A stretch of DNA of 51,924 bases. Origin: Bacillus sp. J37 (GTDB taxonomy: Bacteria; Bacillota; Bacilli; Bacillales; Bacillaceae). Under the pieces are notes generated by a model. The model was given only the letters and a program-made list of their open reading frames with translations. It was not told the origin of the DNA and did no database searches. Location of the stretch: contig NZ_JAEK01000035.1 in the NCBI RefSeq assembly GCF_000518865.1, forward strand, positions 1 through 51,924. Reading direction: 5' to 3'. Position numbers and translations under genes: made by a program. Shown here piece by piece: positions 1 through 7,734 of this stretch; position 1 is the first letter of the stretch; every line of letters starts with the position of its first letter.

Positions 1-157
1 TTTTTTTCAACCAACTCTATGTTCTCACTACTTAATTCAACCACTTCCCCTCGTTTTTCAACCACTTTTTCCTTTTATTCGATCACTTCCTCAGAAGATT
101 ACGCTATCATTTTATTTTTTCAACCAACTCTATGTTCTCACTACCTGATTCAACCAC
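1..157. repeat. Spaced TTCAACCAC motif array with a 113-bp direct repeat
   Basis: The nonamer TTCAACCAC, or a one- to two-base variant, starts at 6, 36, 57, 78, 119 and 149, so the spacing is 30, 21, 21, 41 and 30 nt. A longer block of about 40 bp (from about 2 and again from about 115) is a near-perfect direct repeat with a 113-bp period. On the minus strand the motif reads GTGGTTGAA. The array touches the window edge and may continue upstream. It lies downstream of the minus-strand gene at 195-362. Function unknown; it does not look coding. Confidence 0.7.
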
Positions 158-170
158 ATAAACAAACAAA

Positions 171-192
171 AAGGGCCAAACCGGCCCTTTCC
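171..192 (-). terminator. Rho-independent terminator after the 55-aa gene
   Basis: The inverted repeat AAAGGGCC / GGCCCTTT with a short loop lies immediately after the stop codon of the minus-strand small gene and is followed on that strand by T-rich sequence. It closes the two-gene minus-strand unit at 195-631. Confidence 0.7.
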
Positions 193-194
193 TG

Positions 195-362
195 CTACTT
201 GTTCTCTACTCTTTGTTTTGATTTAATCGGTTGCCCTTTTTTGGCATTTTTTGCTTTTGTTTGAATAACCGGATCAAAATCCTGACCTAGTTCTAAATCA
301 TTGTTATTCACACCATTTTTGGTTTTTTGCTCAGGGTTGTTTTGTTTTGAACGCTTTTTCAT
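195..362 (-). CDS. Small hydrophilic protein, 55 aa, unknown function
   Basis: A 55-codon minus-strand frame starts with MKKRSKQNN and is very rich in Lys, Asn and Gln, with no hydrophobic segment. Its ATG overlaps the TGA stop of the upstream DUF2524 gene (ATGA overlap), which indicates translational coupling, and a terminator follows directly. Composition is reminiscent of minor small acid-soluble spore proteins, but I recognise no specific family, so a spore role is only a guess. The coupling and the terminator make a real gene likely. Confidence 0.65.
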   Translation of the reverse strand: MKKRSKQNNPEQKTKNGVNNNDLELGQDFDPVIQTKAKNAKKGQPIKSKQRVENK

Positions 363-631
363 CGTTCTGCATCTCCTTTTAAAATCATTTCATTTTGTAC
401 TTGCTGAAGCTGCAGTCTCATACGATAAAGCTGGTCTTGTTGTTGATCATTTGCACTCAGTGACAGATGATTAATATCATTTACTGCATTTTCTAATCCT
501 TGCAGTGCTTTTGTATATTCAGATGCATTATAGTGTTCTTGTTGTGAGCCGATTTTATATTGCTCACGTGCATATTCGATTGCGTCCGTACAGCGTTGAA
601 GATATTCGTTAACGGATTGTCTTGTTGCCAT
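359..631 (-). CDS. ytzC: DUF2524 family protein (YtzC-like), 90 aa
   Basis: A short, entirely polar, helical protein matching the Bacillus YtzC/DUF2524 family in size, sequence character and position beside ytqA. The start at MATRQ is preferred over an upstream in-frame ATG ten codons earlier because GGAGG lies 8 nt ahead of it. The Gln/Leu-rich C-terminal half (about residues 55-85) has heptad-like spacing suggesting a coiled coil. It is the first gene of a two-gene unit with the 55-aa gene. Function is not known to me; the family assignment is from recall. Confidence 0.75.
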   Translation of the reverse strand: MATRQSVNEYLQRCTDAIEYAREQYKIGSQQEHYNASEYTKALQGLENAVNDINHLSLSANDQQQDQLYRMRLQLQQVQNEMILKGDAER

Positions 632-811
632 ATGTCTCTCCTCCAAACGATATGAAGTCAATAATGCTTCATCAATACTATTGTTCGCAAAACAGTAAAA
701 AAATTGTGCTTAAATAATTGGTAAGTATTGAGCCATTCTGTCTTTCTTTATGCTGACATGGTAAAATGTTTAAATGGAAAATTAGGAATGACCTATAAGG
801 AGGTATCTTAC

Positions 812-1774
812 TTGAACCAATCCTCTGGATTCGAATACGCGTCAGATAATAAGCGATATCATACATGGAATTATCACTTACGAAACCATTTTGGACATAA
901 AGTATTTAAGGTTGCTTTAGATGGAGGCTTTGATTGCCCAAATCGTGATGGCACGGTTGCCCATGGCGGGTGTACATTTTGCAGCGCTGCAGGCTCCGGT
1001 GATTTTGCCGGGAATCGAGCTGATGATCTTGTTACTCAATTTCATACAATTAAACAAAAAATGCACAAAAAATGGAAAGATGGGAAATATATGGCTTACT
1101 TTCAAGCCTATACAAATACTCATGCACCCCTAGATGTGTTAAAAGAAAAGTTCGAATCTGTCTTAAATCAAGAAGATGTTGTCGGTCTTTCAATTGCTAC
1201 CCGGCCAGACTGTTTACCGGATGATGTTGTTGAATACCTTGCCGAATTAAATGAACGAACATATTTATGGGTTGAGCTCGGTTTACAAACAGTTCACGAA
1301 CGGACAGCTCTTCTTATTAATCGGGCACACGACTACCAATGCTATGTAGATGGAGTCAAAAAATTACGTAAACATGGCATACGTATTTGCTCTCATATTA
1401 TTAATGGATTGCCCCTTGAAAATGAAGAAATGATGATGGAAACAGCTAGATCTGTTGCCCAATTGGATGTACAAGGGATAAAAATACATCTTTTACACTT
1501 GCTAAAAGGGACACCAATGGTAAAACAATATGAAAAAGGAAAGCTTGAATTTCTTACACAAGAGGAATATGTCAAATTGGTATGTGATCAGTTAGAAATC
1601 ATCCCTCCTGAAATGATTGTTCATCGAATAACTGGTGACGGTCCTATCGATCTAATGATTGGCCCGATGTGGAGTGTGAATAAATGGGATGTATTAAATT
1701 CAATCGATGCAGAATTAAAACGTCGAAATAGCTATCAAGGGAAGTTTTATCAAAAAGCTGAGGTACAACTATAA
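812..1774 (+). CDS. mnmL: Radical SAM enzyme MnmL (YtqA) for mnm5s2U tRNA modification
   Basis: A 320-aa radical SAM protein of the YtqA/TIGR01212 family. The iron-sulfur cysteines are C42, C54 and C57 (C-x11-C-x2-C), the wide spacing typical of Elp3-like enzymes, followed by the GSGDFAGNR segment. Published work in B. subtilis and Streptococcus assigns YtqA to converting cmnm5s2U to the nm5s2U intermediate at the tRNA wobble position in bacteria lacking MnmC. I place the start at a TTG with AAGGAGG 8 nt upstream; this removes 28 N-terminal residues of the longest frame and matches the YtqA length. The stop overlaps the mnmM start (TAATG), so the pair is coupled. Confidence 0.9.
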   Translation: MNQSSGFEYASDNKRYHTWNYHLRNHFGHKVFKVALDGGFDCPNRDGTVAHGGCTFCSAAGSGDFAGNRADDLVTQFHTIKQKMHKKWKDGKYMAYFQAYTNTHAPLDVLKEKFESVLNQEDVVGLSIATRPDCLPDDVVEYLAELNERTYLWVELGLQTVHERTALLINRAHDYQCYVDGVKKLRKHGIRICSHIINGLPLENEEMMMETARSVAQLDVQGIKIHLLHLLKGTPMVKQYEKGKLEFLTQEEYVKLVCDQLEIIPPEMIVHRITGDGPIDLMIGPMWSVNKWDVLNSIDAELKRRNSYQGKFYQKAEVQL

Positions 1775-2346
1775 TGAAGCTTCAACGAATTTTACCATTT
1801 GCAAAACAACTATTAGAAAAAGCTGTATCTAAAGGTGATATCGTAGTAGATGCAACGATCGGAAATGGACATGACACGGTTTTCCTAGCTAAGCTGGTTG
1901 GAGAAACAGGCAAAGTATATGGCTTTGACATTCAAGAACAAGCAATAATAAACACCCGTGAACGATTAATGACCGAATACCTCATGGAGCAAGTTACACT
2001 TGTTCAGCAAGGTCATCAGCATATTAACTCTGTCATATCAGACGAGCATAAAGGAACCATTTCAGCTGCAATGTTTAACCTTGGATATTTACCAGGAGGG
2101 GACCAAACCATTGTAACGGTTCCTGACACAACCATTTCTGCGGTTCAACAATTATTAAGCCTGTTGAAACCTGAAGGAATCATCGTCATTGTTATTTACC
2201 ACGGACATGAGGAAGGTCAAATTGAACGAGATGCTTTAATGACATTCGTCAAAACAATCGATCCCCGTGACGCTCACGTCCTCCAGTATCAATTTATTAA
2301 CAAGAATAATTATCCACCATATATCGTTGCCATTGAGAAATGTTAA
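1774..2346 (+). CDS. mnmM: tRNA nm5s2U methyltransferase MnmM (YtqB)
   Basis: A 190-aa class I SAM-dependent methyltransferase. Motif I, DATIGNGHDT, is at residues 26-35, and the NLGYLPGG substrate-side motif is at 102-109. The family (YtqB, formerly annotated rRNA methylase) methylates nm5s2U to mnm5s2U in wobble positions of tRNAs such as Glu, Gln and Lys. The ATG overlaps the mnmL stop by one base, so the two steps of the pathway are co-translated. Length equals the family norm. A shared bidirectional terminator follows and separates it from convergent ytpB. Confidence 0.92.
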   Translation: MKLQRILPFAKQLLEKAVSKGDIVVDATIGNGHDTVFLAKLVGETGKVYGFDIQEQAIINTRERLMTEYLMEQVTLVQQGHQHINSVISDEHKGTISAAMFNLGYLPGGDQTIVTVPDTTISAVQQLLSLLKPEGIIVIVIYHGHEEGQIERDALMTFVKTIDPRDAHVLQYQFINKNNYPPYIVAIEKC

Positions 2347-2375
2347 AAGGCGCTTTTTCCAAAAGAGCGCCTTTT
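2345..2375. terminator. Bidirectional terminator between mnmM and ytpB
   Basis: A perfect 10-bp stem (AAAAGGCGCT / AGCGCCTTTT) with an 11-nt loop lies between two convergent genes. The A and T flanks make it usable in both directions. Confidence 0.85.
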
Positions 2376-2378
2376 ACA

Positions 2379-3470
2379 TTACATTGCTTTTTGTGAATGT
2401 TTTTTCCAAGAAAATTTTTGAATTGTACGATAGGCTCTACCGTTAAAGTAAAAGAAGAAACTTGTCATGCCCCCAACTTTTATTAACCTTTTTGCCATTT
2501 TATTAAGCTCTTTGTGAGTGGCCACTTTATCGTCTGATAAATAAACACCTAATAAACCCCGATTAATTAATTTATGAAAATTTTCATGAGGAATACCGCT
2601 TAACTGATGATCTGCTTGTTCTACAAAATACTCTAACCTCTCCATCATGGTTGCTTCTGAATCATAGTAACTGCAAAAATTTAAGTCACCACCCAGCTCA
2701 TCTTCCTCTTGATCAATTAAGTAATCGAGTAAAATATGAAGACCTTGAATATATGGAAAATAACTATCTCTTATTTGTTGTGCTTGTTTTTCCTCAAAAT
2801 TTTCGTGGAAAGCATACGCAACTAAGCAAAAGATGCCAAGTGTTGATCCGGTACATGCTGAAAACTCATACCATTTCATCTCGGGAAGACTGTTTTTATG
2901 ATTCTCAAACCAATTTTCAAGTCTTGGAACACGCTCATCTTTTTTCACATGCTTATGTACCTGCAGATCGCAATAATAGCGTGAAAGCTCCAGTAAATAC
3001 TTTGATATCATCGGATAGTGCTCTAACTCAGAAAGAACGTTTTGACATGTTTGAACTAAACGGTTCAAATATCCACCATCATCTTGATCTACTCTATATT
3101 TATAGTACTCCTTGCAAGGTGCACCACATGTTAATGCATCAAGCATAGATTGGTGTAACATACGAAAATCAACTGGATCTAACGATGTACTTCGATCACA
3201 TAAATTATCTAAGTAATCGCTTATTGTTTGATATGCTACAATAAACTCGATACATTGTTGTTTATGGGGACCTGATATCATAGCTAATATGCCCCCACCC
3301 TCACAGTGGAATTCTTTGTCCTGGATACTGTTTAAAGCTTGAATTCTCAATTCCTGATTCGGTATTCTTTCAGCTTGATCTCTCCACTGTCCAATATAAA
3401 AGTGAACAATCGGAAAGATCTCTCTATATACTTTGGTCATTAATTTTATCGGGTGCTGCGGTACTGTCAA
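2379..3470 (-). CDS. ytpB: Tetraprenyl-beta-curcumene synthase (YtpB, DUF2600)
   Basis: A 363-aa protein matching the YtpB/TpcS family, which cyclises all-E heptaprenyl diphosphate (C35) to tetraprenyl-beta-curcumene, a precursor of the sesquarterpenes (sporulenes) of Bacillus spores. Acidic motifs typical of the family are visible, including DYLDNLCDRS near residue 90 and QEEDELGGD near 250. I choose a TTG start (MTVPQHPIKLM) because AGAGGTG precedes it at good spacing and the N-terminus then aligns with B. subtilis YtpB; the longest frame starts 4 codons earlier at GTG. It lies 70 nt downstream of ytpA, likely one transcript. Confidence 0.88.
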   Translation of the reverse strand: MTVPQHPIKLMTKVYREIFPIVHFYIGQWRDQAERIPNQELRIQALNSIQDKEFHCEGGGILAMISGPHKQQCIEFIVAYQTISDYLDNLCDRSTSLDPVDFRMLHQSMLDALTCGAPCKEYYKYRVDQDDGGYLNRLVQTCQNVLSELEHYPMISKYLLELSRYYCDLQVHKHVKKDERVPRLENWFENHKNSLPEMKWYEFSACTGSTLGIFCLVAYAFHENFEEKQAQQIRDSYFPYIQGLHILLDYLIDQEEDELGGDLNFCSYYDSEATMMERLEYFVEQADHQLSGIPHENFHKLINRGLLGVYLSDDKVATHKELNKMAKRLIKVGGMTSFFFYFNGRAYRTIQKFSWKKHSQKAM

Positions 3471-3539
3471 AGGGAGTGTCACCTCTTATTTCTTTTTTTC
3501 AATCAGCTCTTGTCACATGAAGTCGACAACGTTTAAACA

Positions 3540-4340
3540 CTAAGTCACGGACTCAGAATGGCTATCAAAAAAACGTTTAGCTGTTTCAAAAACCAGCTCT
3601 CTTTCAGGCTCACTAAAGATTTCATGATAGAGCCCTTTCCATTCCTTATAATTTTTCTCCAGTAAATCCACTTTGTTAAACCACTTTTTCACTAGTGATT
3701 TATCAACAATTTTGTCTTCTCCTCCTTGCATAAGAAGCAGGGGAACTTGTTGAAATTTTCCAACCTGATTTTGAGCTTCTTCCATAGCTTTTATCAACTC
3801 ACGATACCATCTTACGGAAACCTTTGTCACATATAAAGAATCGTTTTCATCTAGCTCCTGTACTGATTTATTACGAGTGGCAATCTCTACGCTTAATTTT
3901 GAATCAACTTTAAACGAAGGTGCGATCAAATTTAATCCTTTGGAAGCCAGTTCTAAAGCTTTGCTTGGTTTAAACAAAATTCCCAAACAGGGAGACGATA
4001 AAATAACTGCTTTTATTTCATGATGCTTTTCTTGTAGAGCCCTAATAACTACCAGCCCACCCATGCTGTGTCCTAATAAAAATAAAGGCACTCCGAACTT
4101 TTTCGCTTCAGTTAGCCAAATATTCACTTCTTTTATATATTCATCAAAAGATTTGATATGTCCTCTTCTTCTTGTCGAAGTTCCTTGACCAGGTAAATCT
4201 CCCATTACCACATGGTAACCTGACAATCGCCACATTTCTACCAACCATTTGTAGCGACCATGATGTTCTGCTGCTCCATGAATAATCACGATAACTCCTT
4301 TTACAGGTTCAATCTCAGCTTTCCATTTCCACAATTCCAC
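3540..4340 (-). CDS. ytpA: Lysophospholipase / alpha-beta hydrolase YtpA
   Basis: A 266-aa alpha/beta hydrolase of the monoacylglycerol-lipase-like family. The nucleophile elbow GHSMG is at residues 90-94 (Ser92), the predicted acid is Asp209 in GGEDK and the base is His239 in LYHE; the oxyanion-side HGAAEH is at 21-26. B. subtilis YtpA is a phospholipase implicated in making the lysophospholipid antibiotic bacilysocin. It has no signal peptide, so it is cytosolic or peripheral. The gene starts with GTG and is followed by ytpB, the same order as in B. subtilis. Confidence 0.88.
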   Translation of the reverse strand: MELWKWKAEIEPVKGVIVIIHGAAEHHGRYKWLVEMWRLSGYHVVMGDLPGQGTSTRRRGHIKSFDEYIKEVNIWLTEAKKFGVPLFLLGHSMGGLVVIRALQEKHHEIKAVILSSPCLGILFKPSKALELASKGLNLIAPSFKVDSKLSVEIATRNKSVQELDENDSLYVTKVSVRWYRELIKAMEEAQNQVGKFQQVPLLLMQGGEDKIVDKSLVKKWFNKVDLLEKNYKEWKGLYHEIFSEPERELVFETAKRFFDSHSESVT

Positions 4341-4413
4341 TACCTACTTTCACTTTCTTCTTTGTCTACTGATATAATAAATAAAGAATTCCCAACTGAA
4401 AGGAATGAAAAAC

Positions 4414-4926
4414 ATGATCTATCCTTATAAAGAAAAAAGTCCAAAGATCTCTGCTTCAGCTTTTATTGCAGACTACGTTACAATTACAGGCGATGTTGAG
4501 ATTGGAGATGATTCCAGCATTTGGTTTCAAACAGTTATTCGTGGTGATGTTTCCCCTACCGTTATAGGAAAACGTGTAAATGTTCAAGATTTATGCTGTC
4601 TTCATCAAAGTCCAAACAAACCACTTATCCTTGAGGATGATGTTACCGTTGGACATAGTGTTATCCTACATAGTTCAATTATTCGCCAAAAAGCATTAAT
4701 TGGAATGGGATCCATCATTTTGGATGGTGCAGAAGTAGGTGAAGGAGCTTTTATCGGAGCAGGCAGCCTTGTCCCTCCCGGAAAAAAAATCCCTCCTAAC
4801 ACACTTGCTCTAGGTCGACCTGCGAAGGTTGTCAGAACATTAACATCAGAAGATCTGTTAGACATGGAAAGAATTCGTCGTGAATATGTTGAAAAAGGTC
4901 AATATTACAAAGCAATTCAATCTTAG
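4414..4926 (+). CDS. ytoA: Gamma-carbonic-anhydrase-like left-handed beta-helix protein YtoA
   Basis: A 170-aa protein built of hexapeptide repeats (left-handed beta-helix, roughly residues 10-140). The three histidines expected for the gamma-carbonic anhydrase metal site are present at H64 (LHQSP), H81 and H86 (GHSVILH), so a bound metal is plausible; physiological activity of YtoA-type proteins is not settled. I use the second ATG (MIYPYKE), which has AAAGGA at proper spacing and matches B. subtilis YtoA; the upstream ATG sits on top of the ribosome site. Monocistronic, with a hairpin directly after it. Confidence 0.88.
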   Translation: MIYPYKEKSPKISASAFIADYVTITGDVEIGDDSSIWFQTVIRGDVSPTVIGKRVNVQDLCCLHQSPNKPLILEDDVTVGHSVILHSSIIRQKALIGMGSIILDGAEVGEGAFIGAGSLVPPGKKIPPNTLALGRPAKVVRTLTSEDLLDMERIRREYVEKGQYYKAIQS

Positions 4927-4931
4927 AAAAA

Positions 4932-4970
4932 CACGATTTACCGCCAAGAATGGCGGGAATCGATGTCTTT
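4932..4970 (+). terminator. Terminator-like hairpin after ytoA (AAGAAT-loop family)
   Basis: The inner stem CCGCC/GGCGG closes an AAGAAT loop, and an outer CGATT/AATCG stem extends it, followed by a T-rich tract. The loop and architecture recur at 31447-31490 with different stem bases (see findings). Confidence 0.6.
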
Positions 4971-5279
4971 TCTTATCCTTTAAACCTTTAGTATAGTTAA
5001 ACTTTTTTAAAGTATAAGTAATAAAAACCTCTTCTGAGTAAGGGATTGGTGTTTTTTCTTCAATTCCTTACTATGTTTCCATTATTAATGATCCCCATAT
5101 ATTTAATACCACTCATCCACCTTTTAAACTAAGCATATTTCATTTAAATATTTTCGCTTTTCATCAACAAACATTAATTTTGTGAATATTATGTGAAGGA
5201 ATTTTTTACATTTTCTTATTATTAACTAAATAATTCTCTACTAAAATAATAGAAAAGGGGTAAATAAAGGAGCGTCCAA
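4971..5279. other. Intergenic region with a 12-bp stem-loop
   Basis: No gene is visible. An inverted repeat at 5037-5048 and 5061-5072 (12 pairs including one G-T, 12-nt T-rich loop) could form a hairpin, but no T-run follows it, so it is not a clear terminator. The remainder is AT-rich leader sequence before the PAP2 gene; I could not define a convincing promoter. Confidence 0.5.
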
Positions 5280-5831
5280 ATGAAGACAAAGCTGATGACC
5301 AACATGTACAATTTCGAATGCAGGCTTTTTCGAAGTGTTAATCGTCATTTCGATCAAAAAATGCTGAACATCTATTTTCGAAACATCACACACCTAGGTG
5401 GAGCCATCTCAACGATTGCAGTTTGTTTATTTCTCGTTTTTTTCACAAAAGACCTTTTACAAATCATTGGTATAACATGTGCAATCTCTCTTCTATTCAG
5501 CCATTTACCGGTTGCACTGGTGAAAAAGTTATATCCAAGAAAACGGCCCTATCTTGCTTTGCTTGAGACTAAGGTACCTGCAAATCCTTTAGAAGATCAT
5601 TCCTTTCCATCCGGACATACAACAGCCATTTTTTCTGTAATTATTCCTTTCATTTTATTTATGCCTCAGCTGACAGTCATTCTATTGCCAATGGCCATTA
5701 GTGTCGGCCTTTCAAGAATGTATCTGGGCTTGCACTATCCTTCTGACGTGTTAGTAGGCTGCATATTGGGAAGTTCTGTTGGATTTCTAAGCTACACAAT
5801 CATAACCAGGTTCTTTATATTGCCTTTGTAG
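5280..5831 (+). CDS. PAP2-family membrane phosphatase
   Basis: A 183-aa integral membrane protein with the complete PAP2 signature: K-x6-RP at residues 82-90, PSGH at 110-113 and SR-x5-H-x3-D at 145-156 (R146, H152, D156). Several hydrophobic helices surround these motifs. The family hydrolyses lipid phosphates such as undecaprenyl pyrophosphate, phosphatidylglycerophosphate or phosphatidate; the substrate cannot be read from sequence. AAGGAG precedes the ATG. A GT4 glycosyltransferase starts 63 nt downstream in the same direction, suggesting a joint role in a lipid-linked sugar or glycolipid pathway (inference). Confidence 0.85.
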   Translation: MKTKLMTNMYNFECRLFRSVNRHFDQKMLNIYFRNITHLGGAISTIAVCLFLVFFTKDLLQIIGITCAISLLFSHLPVALVKKLYPRKRPYLALLETKVPANPLEDHSFPSGHTTAIFSVIIPFILFMPQLTVILLPMAISVGLSRMYLGLHYPSDVLVGCILGSSVGFLSYTIITRFFILPL

Positions 5832-5894
5832 CGTGTAAAAAATAGTGCCTCATATTAGGGTACCTTTCATTTATGTGTAATTGGAGGGATTGCA

Positions 5895-7034
5895 TTGAGA
5901 ATAGCTATTTTCACAGATACTTTTTCACCTGATGTTAACGGGGTTGCAAGAACCTTAAAACGTTTTACAGATCATCTTGAAGAGCATGGCTATGAATATA
6001 GAGTTTTTGCACCTGTTAGTACAAAGGAAAGCATGTTTTCTAGCCATATCCATCGTTTCACAAGTTTACCTTTCTTCCTTTATCCTGAATGCAGATTAGC
6101 ACTCCCAAACATGCTGCATGTTAAAGCTGAGCTACAGCGCTTCAAACCGGATTTAATTCATGTGGCTACTCCATTTAACATTGGTATTTGCGGATTGCAT
6201 TATGCCAAAAAGCTTGGTATTCCTATTGTAGGATCTTATCATACCGATTTTGACCAATATTTAGAGTATTATGATTTTCAGTTTTTATCGAAGGTGTTAT
6301 GGAAATACATGCATTGGTTCCATAAACCTTTGCGAAAGATATTTGTACCTTCGAATGAAACATTGGAACAATTAAAACGAAAAGGCTTTTCAAATCTTCG
6401 AATTTGGGGAAGAGGTGTTGATTGCAATTTATTTCATCCAAACTATCAAAACGAAAAAATTCGTAATAAATATCATATTAAAGAAAAATATATTCTATCT
6501 TATGTAGGCAGATTAGCACCGGAAAAGGATATTAAGACATTAATGGAGATCACAAAGAAACTTCCTAAGCATTTCCAAGAAAATGTTCACTGGTTAATTG
6601 TTGGAGATGGACCGGCTAAAGAAGAGATGCAAAAAATTGCTCAGCATAACCTGACATTTGTGGGATATGTAAATGGTGTAGAACTCGCTGAAATCTACTC
6701 ATGTTCTGATGTGTTTGTGTTTCCATCCCCGACTGAAACATTCGGAAATGTTGTTTTAGAAGCATTGGCTTCGGGAACACCCGTTATTGGGGCAAACTCA
6801 GGTGGAGTAAAAAACATTATTAAACCGTTGGAAACCGGATATTTATGTGAACCTAAAAATACAGAGCAATTTATAGAAGCAATTATTCATTTATTACAAG
6901 ATTATTCATTTCGTAACAAAATGGGAGAAGCTGCTCGTGAGTATGCCTTAACTCAAACTTGGGATCATATATTTGACGGTTTATTAAAGGAATATGAAGA
7001 TGCATTAGAGGAAAAAAACATTCGTTATGCATGA
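5895..7034 (+). CDS. GT4-family glycosyltransferase
   Basis: A 379-aa retaining GT-B glycosyltransferase. The N-terminal domain begins MRIAIFTDTFSPDVNG with the usual GVART loop, the donor domain has GRLAPEK at 205-211, and the catalytic E-x7-E motif is E281/E289 (ETFGNVVLE). The sequence resembles mannosyl- or glucosyl-transferases acting on lipids (PimB/MgtA-like), but donor and acceptor are unknown. The start is TTG with GGAGG 7 nt upstream; the first residues then form the standard first beta-strand. Probably co-transcribed with the PAP2 gene; a terminator follows. Confidence 0.85.
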   Translation: MRIAIFTDTFSPDVNGVARTLKRFTDHLEEHGYEYRVFAPVSTKESMFSSHIHRFTSLPFFLYPECRLALPNMLHVKAELQRFKPDLIHVATPFNIGICGLHYAKKLGIPIVGSYHTDFDQYLEYYDFQFLSKVLWKYMHWFHKPLRKIFVPSNETLEQLKRKGFSNLRIWGRGVDCNLFHPNYQNEKIRNKYHIKEKYILSYVGRLAPEKDIKTLMEITKKLPKHFQENVHWLIVGDGPAKEEMQKIAQHNLTFVGYVNGVELAEIYSCSDVFVFPSPTETFGNVVLEALASGTPVIGANSGGVKNIIKPLETGYLCEPKNTEQFIEAIIHLLQDYSFRNKMGEAAREYALTQTWDHIFDGLLKEYEDALEEKNIRYA

Positions 7035-7038
7035 ACAA

Positions 7039-7060
7039 AGAGGAGCATCATTGCTCCTCT
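7039..7060. terminator. Terminator between the GT4 gene and the ytkA-like gene
   Basis: A perfect 9-bp stem (AGAGGAGCA / TGCTCCTCT) with a 4-nt loop lies at the junction of convergent genes and overlaps the 3' end of the minus-strand lipoprotein gene. Confidence 0.75.
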
Positions 7061-7533
7061 TCATGATCATGATGATGTTCAGGTGTTTCACTTTTCTTAT
7101 CCTCTTTTGGCGAAGAATCAGTATCACTATCACCTACCAGAATTTGCATCGAAGGCATAATATGGTAGCCCTCTGCATTTGTATGGGCAATAATTTCATA
7201 TTGCCCATCAGACTTATACGTATAATCGATCGTATATTTTCCTTTACCTGTTGAATGAGCAGTTATTTTTTCAGATTCTTCATCACGTTTGATTTCAAAC
7301 TCAACATCTGCATCGTCCACAAATTCCTCACATAGAGTAACCACTGCTGAAATTGTTTCTTTCTTTCCCTTTTCAACTTGTTCATTAGCTATAATTTGAA
7401 CTTCCGGAGCCAAAACCTCATTTGTCTTGTTCATGCTTTCCTGATCAGACTCATTTGCTTGAGACTGACTTTGACAGCCACTACTTATAGCTATTCCTAT
7501 AACTAAAGATATCCCGATAAGAAATGACTTCAT
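7048..7533 (-). CDS. ytkA: YtkA-like domain lipoprotein with His-rich tail
   Basis: A 161-aa lipoprotein: hydrophobic signal peptide and lipobox ending at Cys20 (ISSGC), a Ser/Gln/Glu linker, then a YtkA-like (FixH-type, PF13115) beta-sandwich domain at about 45-130 (EVQIIANEQVEKGKKE through MPSMQILVG). The tail HHHDHEEE is metal-binding in character. In B. subtilis ytkA lies near dps; here it sits between the GT4 gene and metK, so local order differs. Function of the domain is unknown; the tail suggests divalent metal binding outside the membrane (inference). The symbol is by family resemblance. Confidence 0.75.
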   Translation of the reverse strand: MKSFLIGISLVIGIAISSGCQSQSQANESDQESMNKTNEVLAPEVQIIANEQVEKGKKETISAVVTLCEEFVDDADVEFEIKRDEESEKITAHSTGKGKYTIDYTYKSDGQYEIIAHTNAEGYHIMPSMQILVGDSDTDSSPKEDKKSETPEHHHDHEEEQ

Positions 7534-7692
7534 TTATATCCTCCTGCATTTTTCTATATTAACTATATCATTGACATCCCCAATAATGACTACAAAAGAA
7601 TTGCGATTTTTTGAACAATTCAAGACCTTTTCAATATACACCATTAAACGATTGTTTCCAAATATTAGTAAGAAAAATAAAGTCTTGGCATG

Positions 7693-7728
7693 AAAAAAGA
7701 ATGACCCAATACAGGCCATTCTTTTCAT
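7693..7728 (-). terminator. metK terminator
   Basis: On the minus strand AAAGAATGGCC and GGTCATTCTTT pair as an imperfect stem with a short loop, followed by a T-run. It lies directly downstream of the metK stop codon. Confidence 0.75.
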
Positions 7729-7734
7729 CAACTA

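Noticed and set aside
19-264. An 81-aa plus-strand frame over the first repeats.
   Set aside because: It is made of the motif array plus the antisense of the terminator and of the 55-aa gene; there is no ribosome site.
2651-3148. A 165-aa plus-strand frame antisense to ytpB.
   Set aside because: The opposite strand encodes a full-length, recognisable terpene synthase; this frame has no ribosome site or family match.
7534-7731. A 65-aa minus-strand frame between metK and the ytkA-like gene.
   Set aside because: It starts inside the metK terminator, lacks a ribosome site and has no family-like sequence.
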